Shown piece by piece: positions 17,205 through 26,343 of a DNA stretch of 64,000 nt (position 1 is the stretch's first letter; every line of letters starts with the position of its first letter). This stretch comes from Natranaeroarchaeum sulfidigenes (GTDB taxonomy: Archaea > Halobacteriota > Halobacteria > Halobacteriales > Natronoarchaeaceae). Position numbers and translations under genes: made by a program. The notes below the pieces were generated by a model that ran no database searches, was not told the origin of the DNA, and saw only the letters and a program-made list of their open reading frames with translations. The stretch spans positions 2,670,788-2,734,787 of the forward strand of contig NZ_CP064786.1 in assembly GCF_017094485.1 (NCBI RefSeq). Direction: 5' to 3'.

Positions 17205-18565
17205 GAGGTCATCACCTTGCGGTAGCGCCAGGCCAGTTTTGCCGCGCCGCTCCAGCCGCCGATGGTCTGGAGGATCCGGTCTTTCGCGTCGTCTGCGTGC
17301 TCTGCCTTCGGGTCACGGTCGATGCTGAAGTACTCCTCGCTGGCGTCGGCGATCGCCCGCGGCAGATCACGGAAGAGGAGGTCTTTGTCTTCGACTGCAG
17401 TCTCCATCAGCCACTCGTAGCGTTCGAGATTCTGAACGACAAAGGAGTCTTCCAGGTTCCGTGGATACTCCAGCAGTGCGTTCGCGTCGGTTCGATCGTT
17501 GGCCATCGCCGTGATGATCGCGTTCCCTGCGTGGTAGCCGCTCTCGACCGCCATGTTCGTCCCTTCGAGGTGGACGCCGTTGTTCAGGACGAGTCCAGCA
17601 GTATCCCCGACCAGTACCGCGCCGTCGTGGACGAGGTCCGGCATGGCGTCGGCACCACCCTCCGGGATCGTCTTCGCGGAGTACTCCACAGTGCGACCGC
17701 CGCGTACCAGTGGTGCGACCGCCGGATGGGACTTGAATTCGTTGAGCGTCTGCTCGGGCTTTGGCTGGCTTGTCACCGCGTCCTCGATGCGGTAGGCAAG
17801 CCCGATGCTCACCGTGTCGTCGTTGGTGTAGATGAACGCGCCGCCGAAGGCGTCGCCGACGGCACCCTCGCCGAAGTAGTGATACGATGCGCCCGAGTCC
17901 TCGGTCAGTCGGAACCGGTCCTCGATCTCGTTGCCATCGCCGGGGAACTCGATGACCTCCTTGACCGCCACGGCGACATCTTCGCGTGGCGATGGATCCT
18001 TGAGGTCGGCCCCCTCTGCGACGAGGGAGTTGCCACCTTCAGCGAGTACGACGACCGGGGCGCGGAGTTCGCCCTCCGGGCGATCGGTGTCGACGCCGAC
18101 GATCCGTCCGTCGTCCTCGCGGATGAGGTCGGTCACCGTCGTCTCGGTGATCAGGGTTGCACCCGCTTCGACTGCCTGCTCGGCGAACCACTCGTCGAAG
18201 TCCCCGCGCAGGACCGTGTAGGAGTCGTTGTGGGGCTCCTGGTGCCACTGGTTGGGCTTGACCGAGACGGCGGTCTCGTCCTCGGGCGAGAGCATGCCAA
18301 AGCGTTTCTCCCCGACGTACCGTTCCAGTGGCGCGTCGTCGATGTCGGTCAGCTCCCGGATGGTCGGCGTGTACAGTACGCCACCGAAGACGTTCTTCGC
18401 GCCGGGATAGGCACCGCGCTCGATCATGATAACGTCGAGCCCGGCGTCGGCCATCGTCAGCGCCGATGCGCTCCCGGCGGGGCCTGCGCCGACGACGATA
18501 GCGTCGAACTCGCCGTCGTAGTTCGGGTCGGCTGGTGGTTTCGCTCGCTCGCTTTCCTCGCTCAT
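17201..18565 (-). CDS. fixC: Electron-transfer flavoprotein-quinone oxidoreductase FixC
   Basis: A 454-aa FAD enzyme. The dinucleotide-binding loop is AIVVGAGPAGSASALTMADAG near residue 22, and a second FAD motif GAVLVGDTAGLVLNNGVHLEG is in the C-terminal half. It accepts electrons from the FixAB flavoprotein and passes them to FixX and membrane quinone. The four fix genes overlap or abut, which supports one transcript. Confidence 0.94.
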   Translation of the reverse strand: MSEESERAKPPADPNYDGEFDAIVVGAGPAGSASALTMADAGLDVIMIERGAYPGAKNVFGGVLYTPTIRELTDIDDAPLERYVGEKRFGMLSPEDETAVSVKPNQWHQEPHNDSYTVLRGDFDEWFAEQAVEAGATLITETTVTDLIREDDGRIVGVDTDRPEGELRAPVVVLAEGGNSLVAEGADLKDPSPREDVAVAVKEVIEFPGDGNEIEDRFRLTEDSGASYHYFGEGAVGDAFGGAFIYTNDDTVSIGLAYRIEDAVTSQPKPEQTLNEFKSHPAVAPLVRGGRTVEYSAKTIPEGGADAMPDLVHDGAVLVGDTAGLVLNNGVHLEGTNMAVESGYHAGNAIITAMANDRTDANALLEYPRNLEDSFVVQNLERYEWLMETAVEDKDLLFRDLPRAIADASEEYFSIDRDPKAEHADDAKDRILQTIGGWSGAAKLAWRYRKVMTS

Positions 18566-19578
18566 GCTAGTACCTCCGCTGGGTCGTCAACGTCCTCTAG
18601 CTGTTCGACCAGCTCGGGACAGATCTCGAAGAGGTCGCCGACGATGCCGTAGTCGGCGTGTTCGAAGATCGGCGCGTTGGGATCGTTGTTGATCGCGACC
18701 ACGATGTCGCTATCGTTCATCCCTTCGATGTGCTGGATTGCACCGCTGATACCGACTGCGACATAGAGATCCGGCCGGACGTTTTTGCCGGTCTGGCCGA
18801 CCTGTCGCGCACCGTCGATCCAGCCCTCATCGACCGCCGCTCGGCTGGCGGCGAGTTCAGCGTCAAGCGCCTCCGCGAGTTCCGCGACCGGCTCGACGTT
18901 GCCCTCGACGCCGCGACCGGCAGCGACCACGCGGTCGGCATCCGTGATATCCGCGGTGTCGCCGACGTTCCGCTCGACGACTTCGGAGATCGTGTCCGCC
19001 TCCTCGACGATGACCTCGACCTCCTCGATCTCGCCCTCGTGGTCGGGGTCGGGATCGGCCGTCGCGAAGACGCCGGGGCGAATCGTCGCCATCTGCGGCC
19101 GGTGACGTTCACACTTGATCGTCGCCAGCACGTTGCCGCCGAAGGCCGGGCGGCGGGCTTCGAGGTGGCCGTCCTCGTCGATCCCAAGCTCCGTGCAGTC
19201 GGCGGTGAGCCCCGCGTACGCTGGGACTGCGACGCGGCCCGCGAAGTCCCGTCCCGTGTGGGTCCCGCCGATCAGGACGACATCGGGTTCCCGCTCCTCG
19301 ACGAGATAGCGGAACTGCTCGCCGTAGGGGTCCGCACGATATGGCTCGAAGACCGGATCGTCAGCGACAAGCACTTTGTCCGCGCCACGCTCAACCGCTT
19401 CCTCGGCCACGTCGTCCAGATCTTCCCCGATCGCGAGTGCCACGAGATCTTCGTCCAGTTCTTCTGCCAGCCCTTTGGCTTCCGAGAGTAGCTCCCAGGA
19501 GACCGGCGCGACCTCTCCGGCGTGTTCCTCGATGAACACCCAGACGTCGGAATGGTCGTCGATGTCGATGTCTGGCAT
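18562..19578 (-). CDS. fixB: Electron transfer flavoprotein alpha subunit FixB
   Basis: A 338-aa ETF alpha subunit. The FAD-binding C-terminal domain is visible as DLYVAVGISGAIQHIEGMNDSD followed by INNDPNAPIFEHADYGIVGD. It forms a heterodimer with FixA. Its start is adjacent to the fixA stop (no gap) and its end overlaps fixC by 4 bp. Confidence 0.95.
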   Translation of the reverse strand: MPDIDIDDHSDVWVFIEEHAGEVAPVSWELLSEAKGLAEELDEDLVALAIGEDLDDVAEEAVERGADKVLVADDPVFEPYRADPYGEQFRYLVEEREPDVVLIGGTHTGRDFAGRVAVPAYAGLTADCTELGIDEDGHLEARRPAFGGNVLATIKCERHRPQMATIRPGVFATADPDPDHEGEIEEVEVIVEEADTISEVVERNVGDTADITDADRVVAAGRGVEGNVEPVAELAEALDAELAASRAAVDEGWIDGARQVGQTGKNVRPDLYVAVGISGAIQHIEGMNDSDIVVAINNDPNAPIFEHADYGIVGDLFEICPELVEQLEDVDDPAEVLA

Positions 19579-20367
19579 TCAGACCACCCCCTCCTCGGCG
19601 AGCGTTTCGAGCAGCTCTGCAGGTGATTCGAGGCGCTCTTGCTCGCGCTCGACTGGATCGACCGTCTCCATCCCGCCGACCTGTGTGGGCGAAGCGGCAA
19701 GTCCGACCCTGTCAGTGTCTATCGGCAGCTCCTCGGCAGTGACCTGCTCTGGCTCGAACTCGGTCTCGGCGTAGATCTTTCGGTGAAGTCCGGCCGGTCG
19801 GGGTTCGTTCTCGCCGTAGGCGAAGGCGATGACGACTGGCAGGTCGGCAGCGACGTACTCGTGGCCGCCTTCCACGTCGCGTTTGGCGACGATCTGATCC
19901 TCGTCGGGCTTCGGTTCGAGCTCTTCGGCGTAGGTGAGCTGTGCCCAGCCGTTGTGTGCAGCGATCCCCGGCGGAACCTGACCCGTCGAGGAGTCGGTCG
20001 TCTCCTCACCACAGAGTACGACATCCGCGTCGAGATAGTCCGCAGCCGATGCGAGTACAAGGCTTGTTGGCCAGGTATCGCTACCAGCGAACGCCCGATC
20101 GGTCACGAGCACGGCGTCGTCACAGCCCATCGCAATCGCTTCTTCAAGGACGGGTGTGGCCTGTGGTGGGCCCATCGTCACGGCAATGACGTTCGCATCC
20201 ACCTGGTCTTTGATTTCTAACGCTGCTTCCAGCGCGTTTCTGTCCGGCCGGTTCAGGATCGAATCGGCGCCCGATCGATTGAGCGTCCCCGTGTCGGGAT
20301 CGATCGTGACGTCGTCCTCGTCGGGTACCTGCTTGATCCCTACTACGACGGTCCATTGATCAGTCAT
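19579..20367 (-). CDS. fixA: Electron transfer flavoprotein beta subunit FixA
   Basis: A 262-aa ETF beta subunit and first gene of the fix operon. Typical segments are VGIKQVPDEDDVTIDPDTGTL, SILNRPDRNALEAALEIKD and the AMGCDDAVLVTDRAFAGSD loop. It binds the second flavin or nucleotide with FixB. The bifurcating function is known for the family and inferred here. Confidence 0.95.
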   Translation of the reverse strand: MTDQWTVVVGIKQVPDEDDVTIDPDTGTLNRSGADSILNRPDRNALEAALEIKDQVDANVIAVTMGPPQATPVLEEAIAMGCDDAVLVTDRAFAGSDTWPTSLVLASAADYLDADVVLCGEETTDSSTGQVPPGIAAHNGWAQLTYAEELEPKPDEDQIVAKRDVEGGHEYVAADLPVVIAFAYGENEPRPAGLHRKIYAETEFEPEQVTAEELPIDTDRVGLAASPTQVGGMETVDPVEREQERLESPAELLETLAEEGVV

Positions 20368-20563
20368 AGTGGCTGTTCACGGTGGGGCTACGATACAGCC
20401 AACAATGAGGGATCCAGACGCTTCCCAGCATCTGAGAAAGCACCGCCCGAACACCCACATACGCTGGTAGTTTATATTCGAGAGGATACCGGAAACGTAC
20501 TGCGACGGGGAGCGCCAGGAGATGGACCGGGTCATCGGCGAGTGCTCAGAGGCGCGGAGCCCA
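20368..20563. promoter_or_regulatory. Promoter region upstream of fixABCX
   Basis: About 200 bp between the fixA start and the stop of the HIT gene. Only AT-rich patches such as TAGTTTATATTCG near 20468-20480 stand out. The minus-strand TATA box cannot be fixed with confidence, and no convincing reading frame lies here. Confidence 0.3.
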
Positions 20564-21100
20564 CTACTCTACAATGACAGCGCCGTCCGAGGGAACAGTC
20601 GTGCCCTCCTGGGCCGCAAACGCGTCGTACACTCGCCCGTAGGTGTCTTCAAGCGCCTCAACGATCACCTGCGTATCACTCACCGTTGCCATGAAGTTCG
20701 TATCGCCCTCCCAGCGCGGGACGACGTGCGTGTGGAGATGGTCGTCGATCGATCCGCCTGCCCCCTTGCCGAGGTTCAGGCCGGTATTGAACCCATCCGG
20801 GTTCATCGCGCTTTCCAGCGCGTCGAACGTCCGCTGTTTGAGTCTCGCGTGATCTGTCAACACGGCCTCGTCAAGGTCACGGTAGTCCCCCGTATGACGG
20901 TGGGGGATCACCATCATATGTCCGGGATTGTACGGGTAGTTGTTGAGGAGCACGAAGGCGTGATCGCTACGGGCGACGATCATATTCCGTCGGTCGGCGT
21001 CCTGTTCCGGTAGCTCACAGAAAACACAGTCGTCGATATCGGTGCGAGAGCTATCTCGTTCAACCCATTCGATGCGCCACGGCGCGAACACCTGGTCCAT
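20564..21100 (-). CDS. HIT-family nucleotide hydrolase/transferase
   Basis: A 178-aa protein with the histidine triad HLHTHVVPRW and the conserved upstream segment NYPYNPGHMMVIPHRHTGDY. An N-terminal CVFCELPEQ motif resembles the zinc site of some HIT proteins. It probably splits dinucleoside polyphosphates or AMP derivatives. The ATG at 21100 was chosen because the conserved MDQVFAPWRIEWV start lies there; the upstream frame is not conserved-looking. Confidence 0.9.
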   Translation of the reverse strand: MDQVFAPWRIEWVERDSSRTDIDDCVFCELPEQDADRRNMIVARSDHAFVLLNNYPYNPGHMMVIPHRHTGDYRDLDEAVLTDHARLKQRTFDALESAMNPDGFNTGLNLGKGAGGSIDDHLHTHVVPRWEGDTNFMATVSDTQVIVEALEDTYGRVYDAFAAQEGTTVPSDGAVIVE

Positions 21101-21353
21101 ACGGACAGTGTGACCGTTCCAGGAATATATACTGTCGCCCACGGCACAGGGTGGGTGCCGCCGCCGGTCGGACGCACCGACGGTTCGATCGGTGGCCACA
21201 AAGGATATAAATGAACGCTTACATCCGATTTTAAACGCTTTTGGCCGATCTTACCGCGTCAGATCGGGAACCCAGAGACACGGAGGCGCTCTCCAGTAAA
21301 CAGTTCCTAACGGAGTCTCCGTTTTATAGCTATCCCCGAGCAGACGAAAAGCA

Positions 21354-21554
21354 ATGGCAACTACTGAGGGATCGTTTGACGGAGTGCGTGAACGCTGTGA
21401 CAGCTGTGACGTGGAGACGACCCACCGAGTATCGGTCCAGCTCAAGACCGAAAGCAGAAAAGAGGAGAACGCACAGTTCTCGCGGGAGCCGTACCGGATC
21501 GCGGAGTGTCAGGAGTGTGGTACCCGAACGAGCCAGCGGATGAACAACGCCTAG
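21354..21554 (+). CDS. Small zinc-ribbon protein, 66 aa
   Basis: Two CxxC pairs are visible: CDSCD near the start and CQECG near the end, with beta-rich sequence between (HRVSVQLKTES, FSREPYRIAEC). This is a zinc ribbon of a kind common in haloarchaea. Function unknown; nucleic-acid or protein binding is plausible. The stop overlaps the stop of the convergent methionine aminopeptidase gene. Confidence 0.8.
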   Translation: MATTEGSFDGVRERCDSCDVETTHRVSVQLKTESRKEENAQFSREPYRIAECQECGTRTSQRMNNA

Positions 21555-22447
21555 CGGGTCGTCACCTCACAGCCATCAGGCGTGACGATGACGGTGTGTT
21601 CTTTCTGACTGACCAGACAGCCGTCGTCCTCTTTGAGTACTGGATAGCCGTGAACGATGTCCTGCGATTTGAGCCGTCTGAGAGCCATCTTTGGGCGGGA
21701 ACTCTCCAGCCAGCGTGTCGCGAAGGGAAGCGTACGGAACTCCTCGGTGATCTGTTCTAGAACCTGTCGTGTCTGTCGATTTCGGACGGACCCCTCCCGT
21801 TCGAGCGCGAAGATCTCCTCGGCGCTTCCCTCGCTCACCTTGCCGGAGCCATCCGTTGCGAACGGCTCGATCGCGACGACGTCGCCGACCTCGAGTTCGG
21901 TACCCTGTGGGACGGCCCGATTCGGAATCGACGGGTCGGTGTGTTGTTCCCAGTGGCCCAGTCCGTGGCCGGTGAGATTGACGACGGGGTTGAAACCGTA
22001 GCCGTCGATCGCCTCTTCGATCGCCGCCCCGATCTCTGCGGTGTCGACACCGGGTTCAATCAGCTCGATCGCGGCGTCGAGCGCGGCTCCGGGTGCCTCG
22101 GCCAGATCCGGGTTGCCCGACAGGTCGATCGTGATCGCCGAATCCGCGAGCCAGCCGTCGACGGCGACGCCGATGTCGATATTGATCATCTCCTCACCGA
22201 AGGTCGAATCGTCTTCGATGCCCGGTGTCGCATGAGCGGCCTCCTCGTCGATACTGACGTTGACCGGGAAGGCTGGCTGGCCGCCGAGCTCCCGGATCCG
22301 GTCTTCGGCGTACTCGGCAACTTCGAGATGACTCGCGCCGACCTCGATACGCTCGACCGTCTCTTCGCGAACCTGTGCGAGTATCTCGCCAGCCTCACGG
22401 TGTTTCTCGTACTGCTCGGATTCGAGATCGACCTCGGTATCTACCAT
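21551..22447 (-). CDS. map: Methionine aminopeptidase, type II
   Basis: A 298-aa metallopeptidase that removes the initiator methionine. Metal and active-site residues lie in HATPGIEDDSTFGEEMI, NIDIGVAVDGWLADSA, GHGLGHWEQH and VVAIEPFATDG, in the family order. The length fits archaeal MetAP2. The ATG at 22447 gives the normal N-terminus MVDTEVDLESEQYEKHREAG; the upstream in-frame extension is arginine-rich and not family-like. Confidence 0.95.
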   Translation of the reverse strand: MVDTEVDLESEQYEKHREAGEILAQVREETVERIEVGASHLEVAEYAEDRIRELGGQPAFPVNVSIDEEAAHATPGIEDDSTFGEEMINIDIGVAVDGWLADSAITIDLSGNPDLAEAPGAALDAAIELIEPGVDTAEIGAAIEEAIDGYGFNPVVNLTGHGLGHWEQHTDPSIPNRAVPQGTELEVGDVVAIEPFATDGSGKVSEGSAEEIFALEREGSVRNRQTRQVLEQITEEFRTLPFATRWLESSRPKMALRRLKSQDIVHGYPVLKEDDGCLVSQKEHTVIVTPDGCEVTTR

Positions 22448-22478
22448 ACTCCTACTCGACACAGCGACACAAAAGGCG

Positions 22479-23369
22479 TTACGGGCTATCGCCGCCGGAG
22501 CTAGCGACGCTCGTCTGCATCGCTGCGCTGTTGTACGCGCTCCCAACCCTCCCACTGATATCGGAGACGATCACGCCAGCCGATTCGCCAGTTTTCTCCC
22601 CTAGTTCCTCGATCGAGCGCCTCGCCGCCGTTTCAGGACTCTCTCCGGCGTCAAGCAGATCGACGGCCCGCCGTGCCACGCCGGTCCGGGCGATCGCCTC
22701 ACCCGCACCCGTGGCACTCGCTCCGCCGGCGTCCGATGCGAAAAATCCGGCACCGATCTGTGGAACGTCACCGACCCGGCCTGCGAGTGCGTACCAGCGC
22801 CCGCCGGTCGATGTCGCCGCGGCGACCTGCCCGTCAGCGACCGCGACTGCGCCGACGGTATCGTGGTCGTCGACCCGGCGCGAGGACGTGTCGCCGAAGT
22901 GCTCGGCGATCCAGTCGAGTTGGTCCCGGGCACTACCCTCAGGGGGCGACTGCTCGGCCCACCGGTCCCGCGAGCGATCCGACCACAGGTCGACGTCAGT
23001 CTCGATTCCGTACTCGGCAGCAAGCGCACGGGCGTGCTCGCCGGATACGAACACGTGTGGCGTCTCTTCGAGGACGACCCGGGCGGCCCCAAGAGCGTGT
23101 TCGACGCCCGGCATCGAACAGGCCGCCCCCGCTTCGCCCGCCCCAGTCATCACGCCCGCATCCGTCCGGATCACGCCGTCGCTCTGGACTGCGCTACCGG
23201 TCCCGGCGTTGAACCGCGGCGATGATTCGAGGAGTTCGACGGCACGCACGACGGCATCGAGCGGGTCGGATTCAGTAGCGCCCGACTCCGCCGCATCGTC
23301 GAGTACAGCCTGTCTCGGCTCCGGTTCGTCGGGGCTCCCGCCTGCACCGCCGTGAACGATTACGCGCAT
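22479..23369 (-). CDS. Isoaspartyl peptidase/L-asparaginase (Ntn-hydrolase)
   Basis: A 296-aa enzyme beginning MRVIVHGGAGGSPDEPEP. The self-cleaving threonine is visible in DDHDTVGAVAVADGQVAA, which separates the two chains after processing. It hydrolyses isoaspartyl dipeptides or asparagine. It is divergent from icd with 138-144 bp between the starts; the ATG at 23369 was chosen because the fold begins there. Confidence 0.93.
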   Translation of the reverse strand: MRVIVHGGAGGSPDEPEPRQAVLDDAAESGATESDPLDAVVRAVELLESSPRFNAGTGSAVQSDGVIRTDAGVMTGAGEAGAACSMPGVEHALGAARVVLEETPHVFVSGEHARALAAEYGIETDVDLWSDRSRDRWAEQSPPEGSARDQLDWIAEHFGDTSSRRVDDHDTVGAVAVADGQVAAATSTGGRWYALAGRVGDVPQIGAGFFASDAGGASATGAGEAIARTGVARRAVDLLDAGESPETAARRSIEELGEKTGESAGVIVSDISGRVGSAYNSAAMQTSVASSGGDSP

Positions 23370-23507
23370 GTGATACCAGTAGCAGCGGACCTCCTTCAGT
23401 ACTTTCCACCGAGTTCCACTGCCATCGTTGGCGACGCTACTGCTACCAATAATTGCGCCACCGGACGCAAAAGACAGGGCTTTTACCCCCATCATGATTC
23501 GTTAGAA

Positions 23508-24776
23508 ATGACCATGAGCTACGACAAGGTCGAAGTCCCCGAGGAGGGGGAACCGATCACTCTTGCTGACGAAGACACCGGCGAACTCGATGTGCCGGAG
23601 AACCCGATCATCCCCATTATTCACGGGGACGGAATCGGTACGGACGTCGGTCCCGCGGCACAGAAAGTTCTCGATGCTGCCGCGGAAGCAACTGGCCGTT
23701 CGATCTCCTGGATGCGCGTGTACGCAGGCTCGTCCGCCCGCGAAAAGTACGACGAGAACCTGCCCGAGGATACGGTCTCCGCGATCCGCGACCACCGCGT
23801 CGCGATCAAGGGTCCGCTGACGACGCCCGTCGGCGCTGGCTTCCGCTCGCTCAACGTCGCGCTTCGGCAGACGCTGGATATGTACGCCAACGTCCGCCCG
23901 ACCTACCACATCGACGGCGTCCCCTCGCCTGTCAAATCCCCCGAGAAGATGGACATGGTGACGTTCCGGGAAAACACCGAGGACGTCTACTCGGGCGTCG
24001 AATGGGAAGCCGGAACTGACGAGGTCGAGCAGGTTCGTGACTTCCTCGAAGACGATATGGACATCAAAGACGTCATCCACGACGGCCCGGTCGGCATCGG
24101 CGTCAAGCCGATCTCCGAGTTCGGCTCCAAGCGCCTCATCCGCGAGGCGATCGACTACGCCGTCGCCAACGACCGCGACTCCGTTACCCTCGTCCACAAG
24201 GGTAACATCATGAAGTTCACCGAAGGAGCCTTCCGCGACTGGGGCTACGAGGTCGCCGAGGAGGAGTACGGCGAGGACGTCATTACCGAGGACGAACTAT
24301 GGGAGGAGTACGACGGCGAACAGCCCGAGGGCACGGTTGTCGTGCAGGACCGCATCGCCGACAACATGCTCCAGCAGATCCTCACCCGAACGGACGAGTA
24401 TTCCGTCATCGCGACGATGAACCTCAACGGCGACTACATGTCCGACGCCGCCGGTGCACAGATCGGCGGGCTCGGCATCGCCCCTGGTGCGAACTTCGGT
24501 CACGGTCGCTGTCTCGCAGAGCCAGTCCACGGCTCCGCACCCAAATACGCCGGTGAAGACAAGGTCAACCCGACCGCGATGATCCTCTCGGGCCGCGAGA
24601 TGCTCGACTATCTGGGCTGGTCCGACGCAGCCGACCTCGTGCGCGACGCCGTCGAGGAGACCATCTCCTCTGGCACCGTCACCTACGATCTCCACCGACA
24701 GATCGAGGGCGGCACGAAGGTGGCCACCAGCGAGTTCGCCGATGCCGTCGTCGAGAACATCGAGCAGCTCTCGTAG
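23508..24776 (+). CDS. icd: Isocitrate dehydrogenase (NADP-dependent)
   Basis: About 422 aa, the length of haloarchaeal and bacterial-type NADP-ICDH. Recognised by IIHGDGIGTDVGPAAQKVLD, the substrate segment RENTEDVYSGVEWEAG, the catalytic LVHKGNIMKFTEGAF and MNLNGDYMSDAAGAQIGGLG. It converts isocitrate to 2-oxoglutarate in the TCA cycle. Starts at 23508 (MTM) or 23514 (MSYDKVEV) are both reasonable; the longer upstream frame overlaps the divergent gene and is not used. Confidence 0.97.
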   Translation: MTMSYDKVEVPEEGEPITLADEDTGELDVPENPIIPIIHGDGIGTDVGPAAQKVLDAAAEATGRSISWMRVYAGSSAREKYDENLPEDTVSAIRDHRVAIKGPLTTPVGAGFRSLNVALRQTLDMYANVRPTYHIDGVPSPVKSPEKMDMVTFRENTEDVYSGVEWEAGTDEVEQVRDFLEDDMDIKDVIHDGPVGIGVKPISEFGSKRLIREAIDYAVANDRDSVTLVHKGNIMKFTEGAFRDWGYEVAEEEYGEDVITEDELWEEYDGEQPEGTVVVQDRIADNMLQQILTRTDEYSVIATMNLNGDYMSDAAGAQIGGLGIAPGANFGHGRCLAEPVHGSAPKYAGEDKVNPTAMILSGREMLDYLGWSDAADLVRDAVEETISSGTVTYDLHRQIEGGTKVATSEFADAVVENIEQLS

Positions 24777-24874
24777 AGCGTCCTTCACACCCGATCTCCG
24801 ATTTTTCTGCGGTCCCGGCTCCTCAGGACAACGTGTCGTAACGCTCACCAACCGCCCCTCCGTATCGGACTCTC

Positions 24875-25306
24875 ATGACTGACATACGAGTCGTCGACTC
24901 GACAGCCGAGCGCCAAGACGCGTTCGCAGTACGACAGACTGTCTTCGTCGAAGAACAGGGTGTCGATGAAGAGCTGGAGTACGACGAACACGAGGAGACG
25001 GCGACACATTTCGTGGCCTACGACGGCGACGAGCCAGTTGGGGCGGCACGGCTCCGCGAACCCGAAGACGGACTGGGCAAAGTCGAGCGCGTGGCTGTAC
25101 TCGAATCACGCCGCGAGCAGGGCGTCGGGGAAGCGCTGATGGAGGCCGTTGAGCGCGAGGCCCGCGAAGCGGGGATGACGAAGCTCAAGCTCCACTCGCA
25201 GACGCGCGCGATGGGGTTTTACGTGTCAGTCGGGTTCGAGCGCCGCGGCGAGGAGTTCGAGGAGGCGGGGATCCCACACGTGAAGATGTACAAACGGATC
25301 GAGTGA
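24875..25306 (+). CDS. GNAT-family acetyltransferase (ElaA/YjcF-like)
   Basis: A 143-aa single-domain GNAT. The segments RQTVFVEEQGVDEELEYDEH, RVAVLESRREQGVGEALMEA and SQTRAMGFYVSVGFERRGEEF match the small YjcF/ElaA-like class. The substrate is unknown. It is on the same strand as icd but 98 bp away, so it probably has its own promoter. Confidence 0.88.
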   Translation: MTDIRVVDSTAERQDAFAVRQTVFVEEQGVDEELEYDEHEETATHFVAYDGDEPVGAARLREPEDGLGKVERVAVLESRREQGVGEALMEAVEREAREAGMTKLKLHSQTRAMGFYVSVGFERRGEEFEEAGIPHVKMYKRIE

Positions 25307-25316
25307 CAGTACTCCC

Positions 25317-25658
25317 TCAGTCCTGCCAGTCGGGATCCGTCCGCGGCGGGGCGAAGACGTCGATCCCTGTGACGACCTTGTCAGTTCGGTTTTCTGCCGC
25401 GTGAGCCTCATCGCCGGGGATGGCATAGGTATCACCGGGACCGATCTCGTATTCCGTACCGTCAGCGAGGACGAACGTGAGCGTCCCCGAGAGAACGACG
25501 CCGGTCTGTTCGTGTGGATGGTCGTGTTCGGGGACGGTTGCGCCCGGTTCGATCTCGAACCGCTGGACGTTCATCTCGTCGCCGCCAGCAAGCAGGGCAA
25601 GGTGGACACCGTCGACGGCTTCGGTCGATGCACGATCAGTTGGTCCAATGACTTCCAT
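25317..25658 (-). CDS. Cupin-domain protein
   Basis: A 113-aa single cupin barrel. Metal-binding motif 1 is seen as GATVPEHDHPHEQTGVVLSG and motif 2 as GPGDTYAIPGDEAHAAEN. The ligand and any enzymatic role are unknown. It converges with the GNAT gene at a distance of 10 bp. Confidence 0.88.
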   Translation of the reverse strand: MEVIGPTDRASTEAVDGVHLALLAGGDEMNVQRFEIEPGATVPEHDHPHEQTGVVLSGTLTFVLADGTEYEIGPGDTYAIPGDEAHAAENRTDKVVTGIDVFAPPRTDPDWQD

Positions 25659-25744
25659 ACTGCTGGCTGGCCGGCGATCGGCAAGAAGTTTGCCACAGCA
25701 CGAGTGCCGGTGCGTTCATAATGATCGCCCCATAAACCGGGCGT

Positions 25745-26269
25745 ATGTACGCGGTCGTCGGCTGTAACGCGTGTAGCAATCTCTGGCTCGTGGAGGGACG
25801 ACAGCAGACCGCACAGTGTTCTCGCTGTGGGAAGACCCACCAGTTCGACCGCCTGAAGAAGTTCGCCGAGACCGACGACGAGGACCACGCCCGCGAGCTC
25901 CGGGCCTCGATGCTCGCGAACCGGAGCGATCACGGCGATGCGTTCGCTGCCGTCGACTCCTTCGGCGAGCTAGAAAACGAGATCGACGACGCCGGCGTTA
26001 GTGACCGCGAATATCTTGAGGGATCGGGGCTCGATGCCGACGAGATCGCGGATGCAGGAGCAAGGACCAACGAGCAGACGGGGAGTTCACGAACCAGGAA
26101 AGAGACGGTTCTCGACGCCATCCGGACGCTTGATGAGCCGACCGAGAGCGCCGTCATTGATTACGCGACCGATCACGATGTCCCGGCGGAGTACGTCACG
26201 AGATGCCTGGACAAACTCGCCCAGCGAGGGGAAGTCTCACGCTCACGGGACGGCTATCGATTGCTCTGA
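25745..26269 (+). CDS. Zinc-ribbon/winged-helix protein (DUF5817-like)
   Basis: A 174-aa protein. The N-terminus holds a zinc ribbon with CNACSNLWLVEG and CSRCGKTHQF. The middle is acidic. The C-terminal 65 residues look like a winged helix (VLDAIRTLDEPTESAVIDYA, YVTRCLDKLAQRGEVSRSRDG). The arrangement suggests DNA or RNA binding. I assign the DUF number from memory of the family and with moderate certainty. Confidence 0.75.
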   Translation: MYAVVGCNACSNLWLVEGRQQTAQCSRCGKTHQFDRLKKFAETDDEDHARELRASMLANRSDHGDAFAAVDSFGELENEIDDAGVSDREYLEGSGLDADEIADAGARTNEQTGSSRTRKETVLDAIRTLDEPTESAVIDYATDHDVPAEYVTRCLDKLAQRGEVSRSRDGYRLL

Positions 26270-26343
26270 TCGGGTCACGATCAGTGAGAAAATAGTAGCC
26301 CGTTATCGGTCAACGTGCTACACCGGTATTCAATGCTGACCCG

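Noticed and set aside
17297-18652. 451-aa open frame opposite fixC
   Set aside because: Antisense shadow of fixC, which has intact FAD motifs and operon overlaps.
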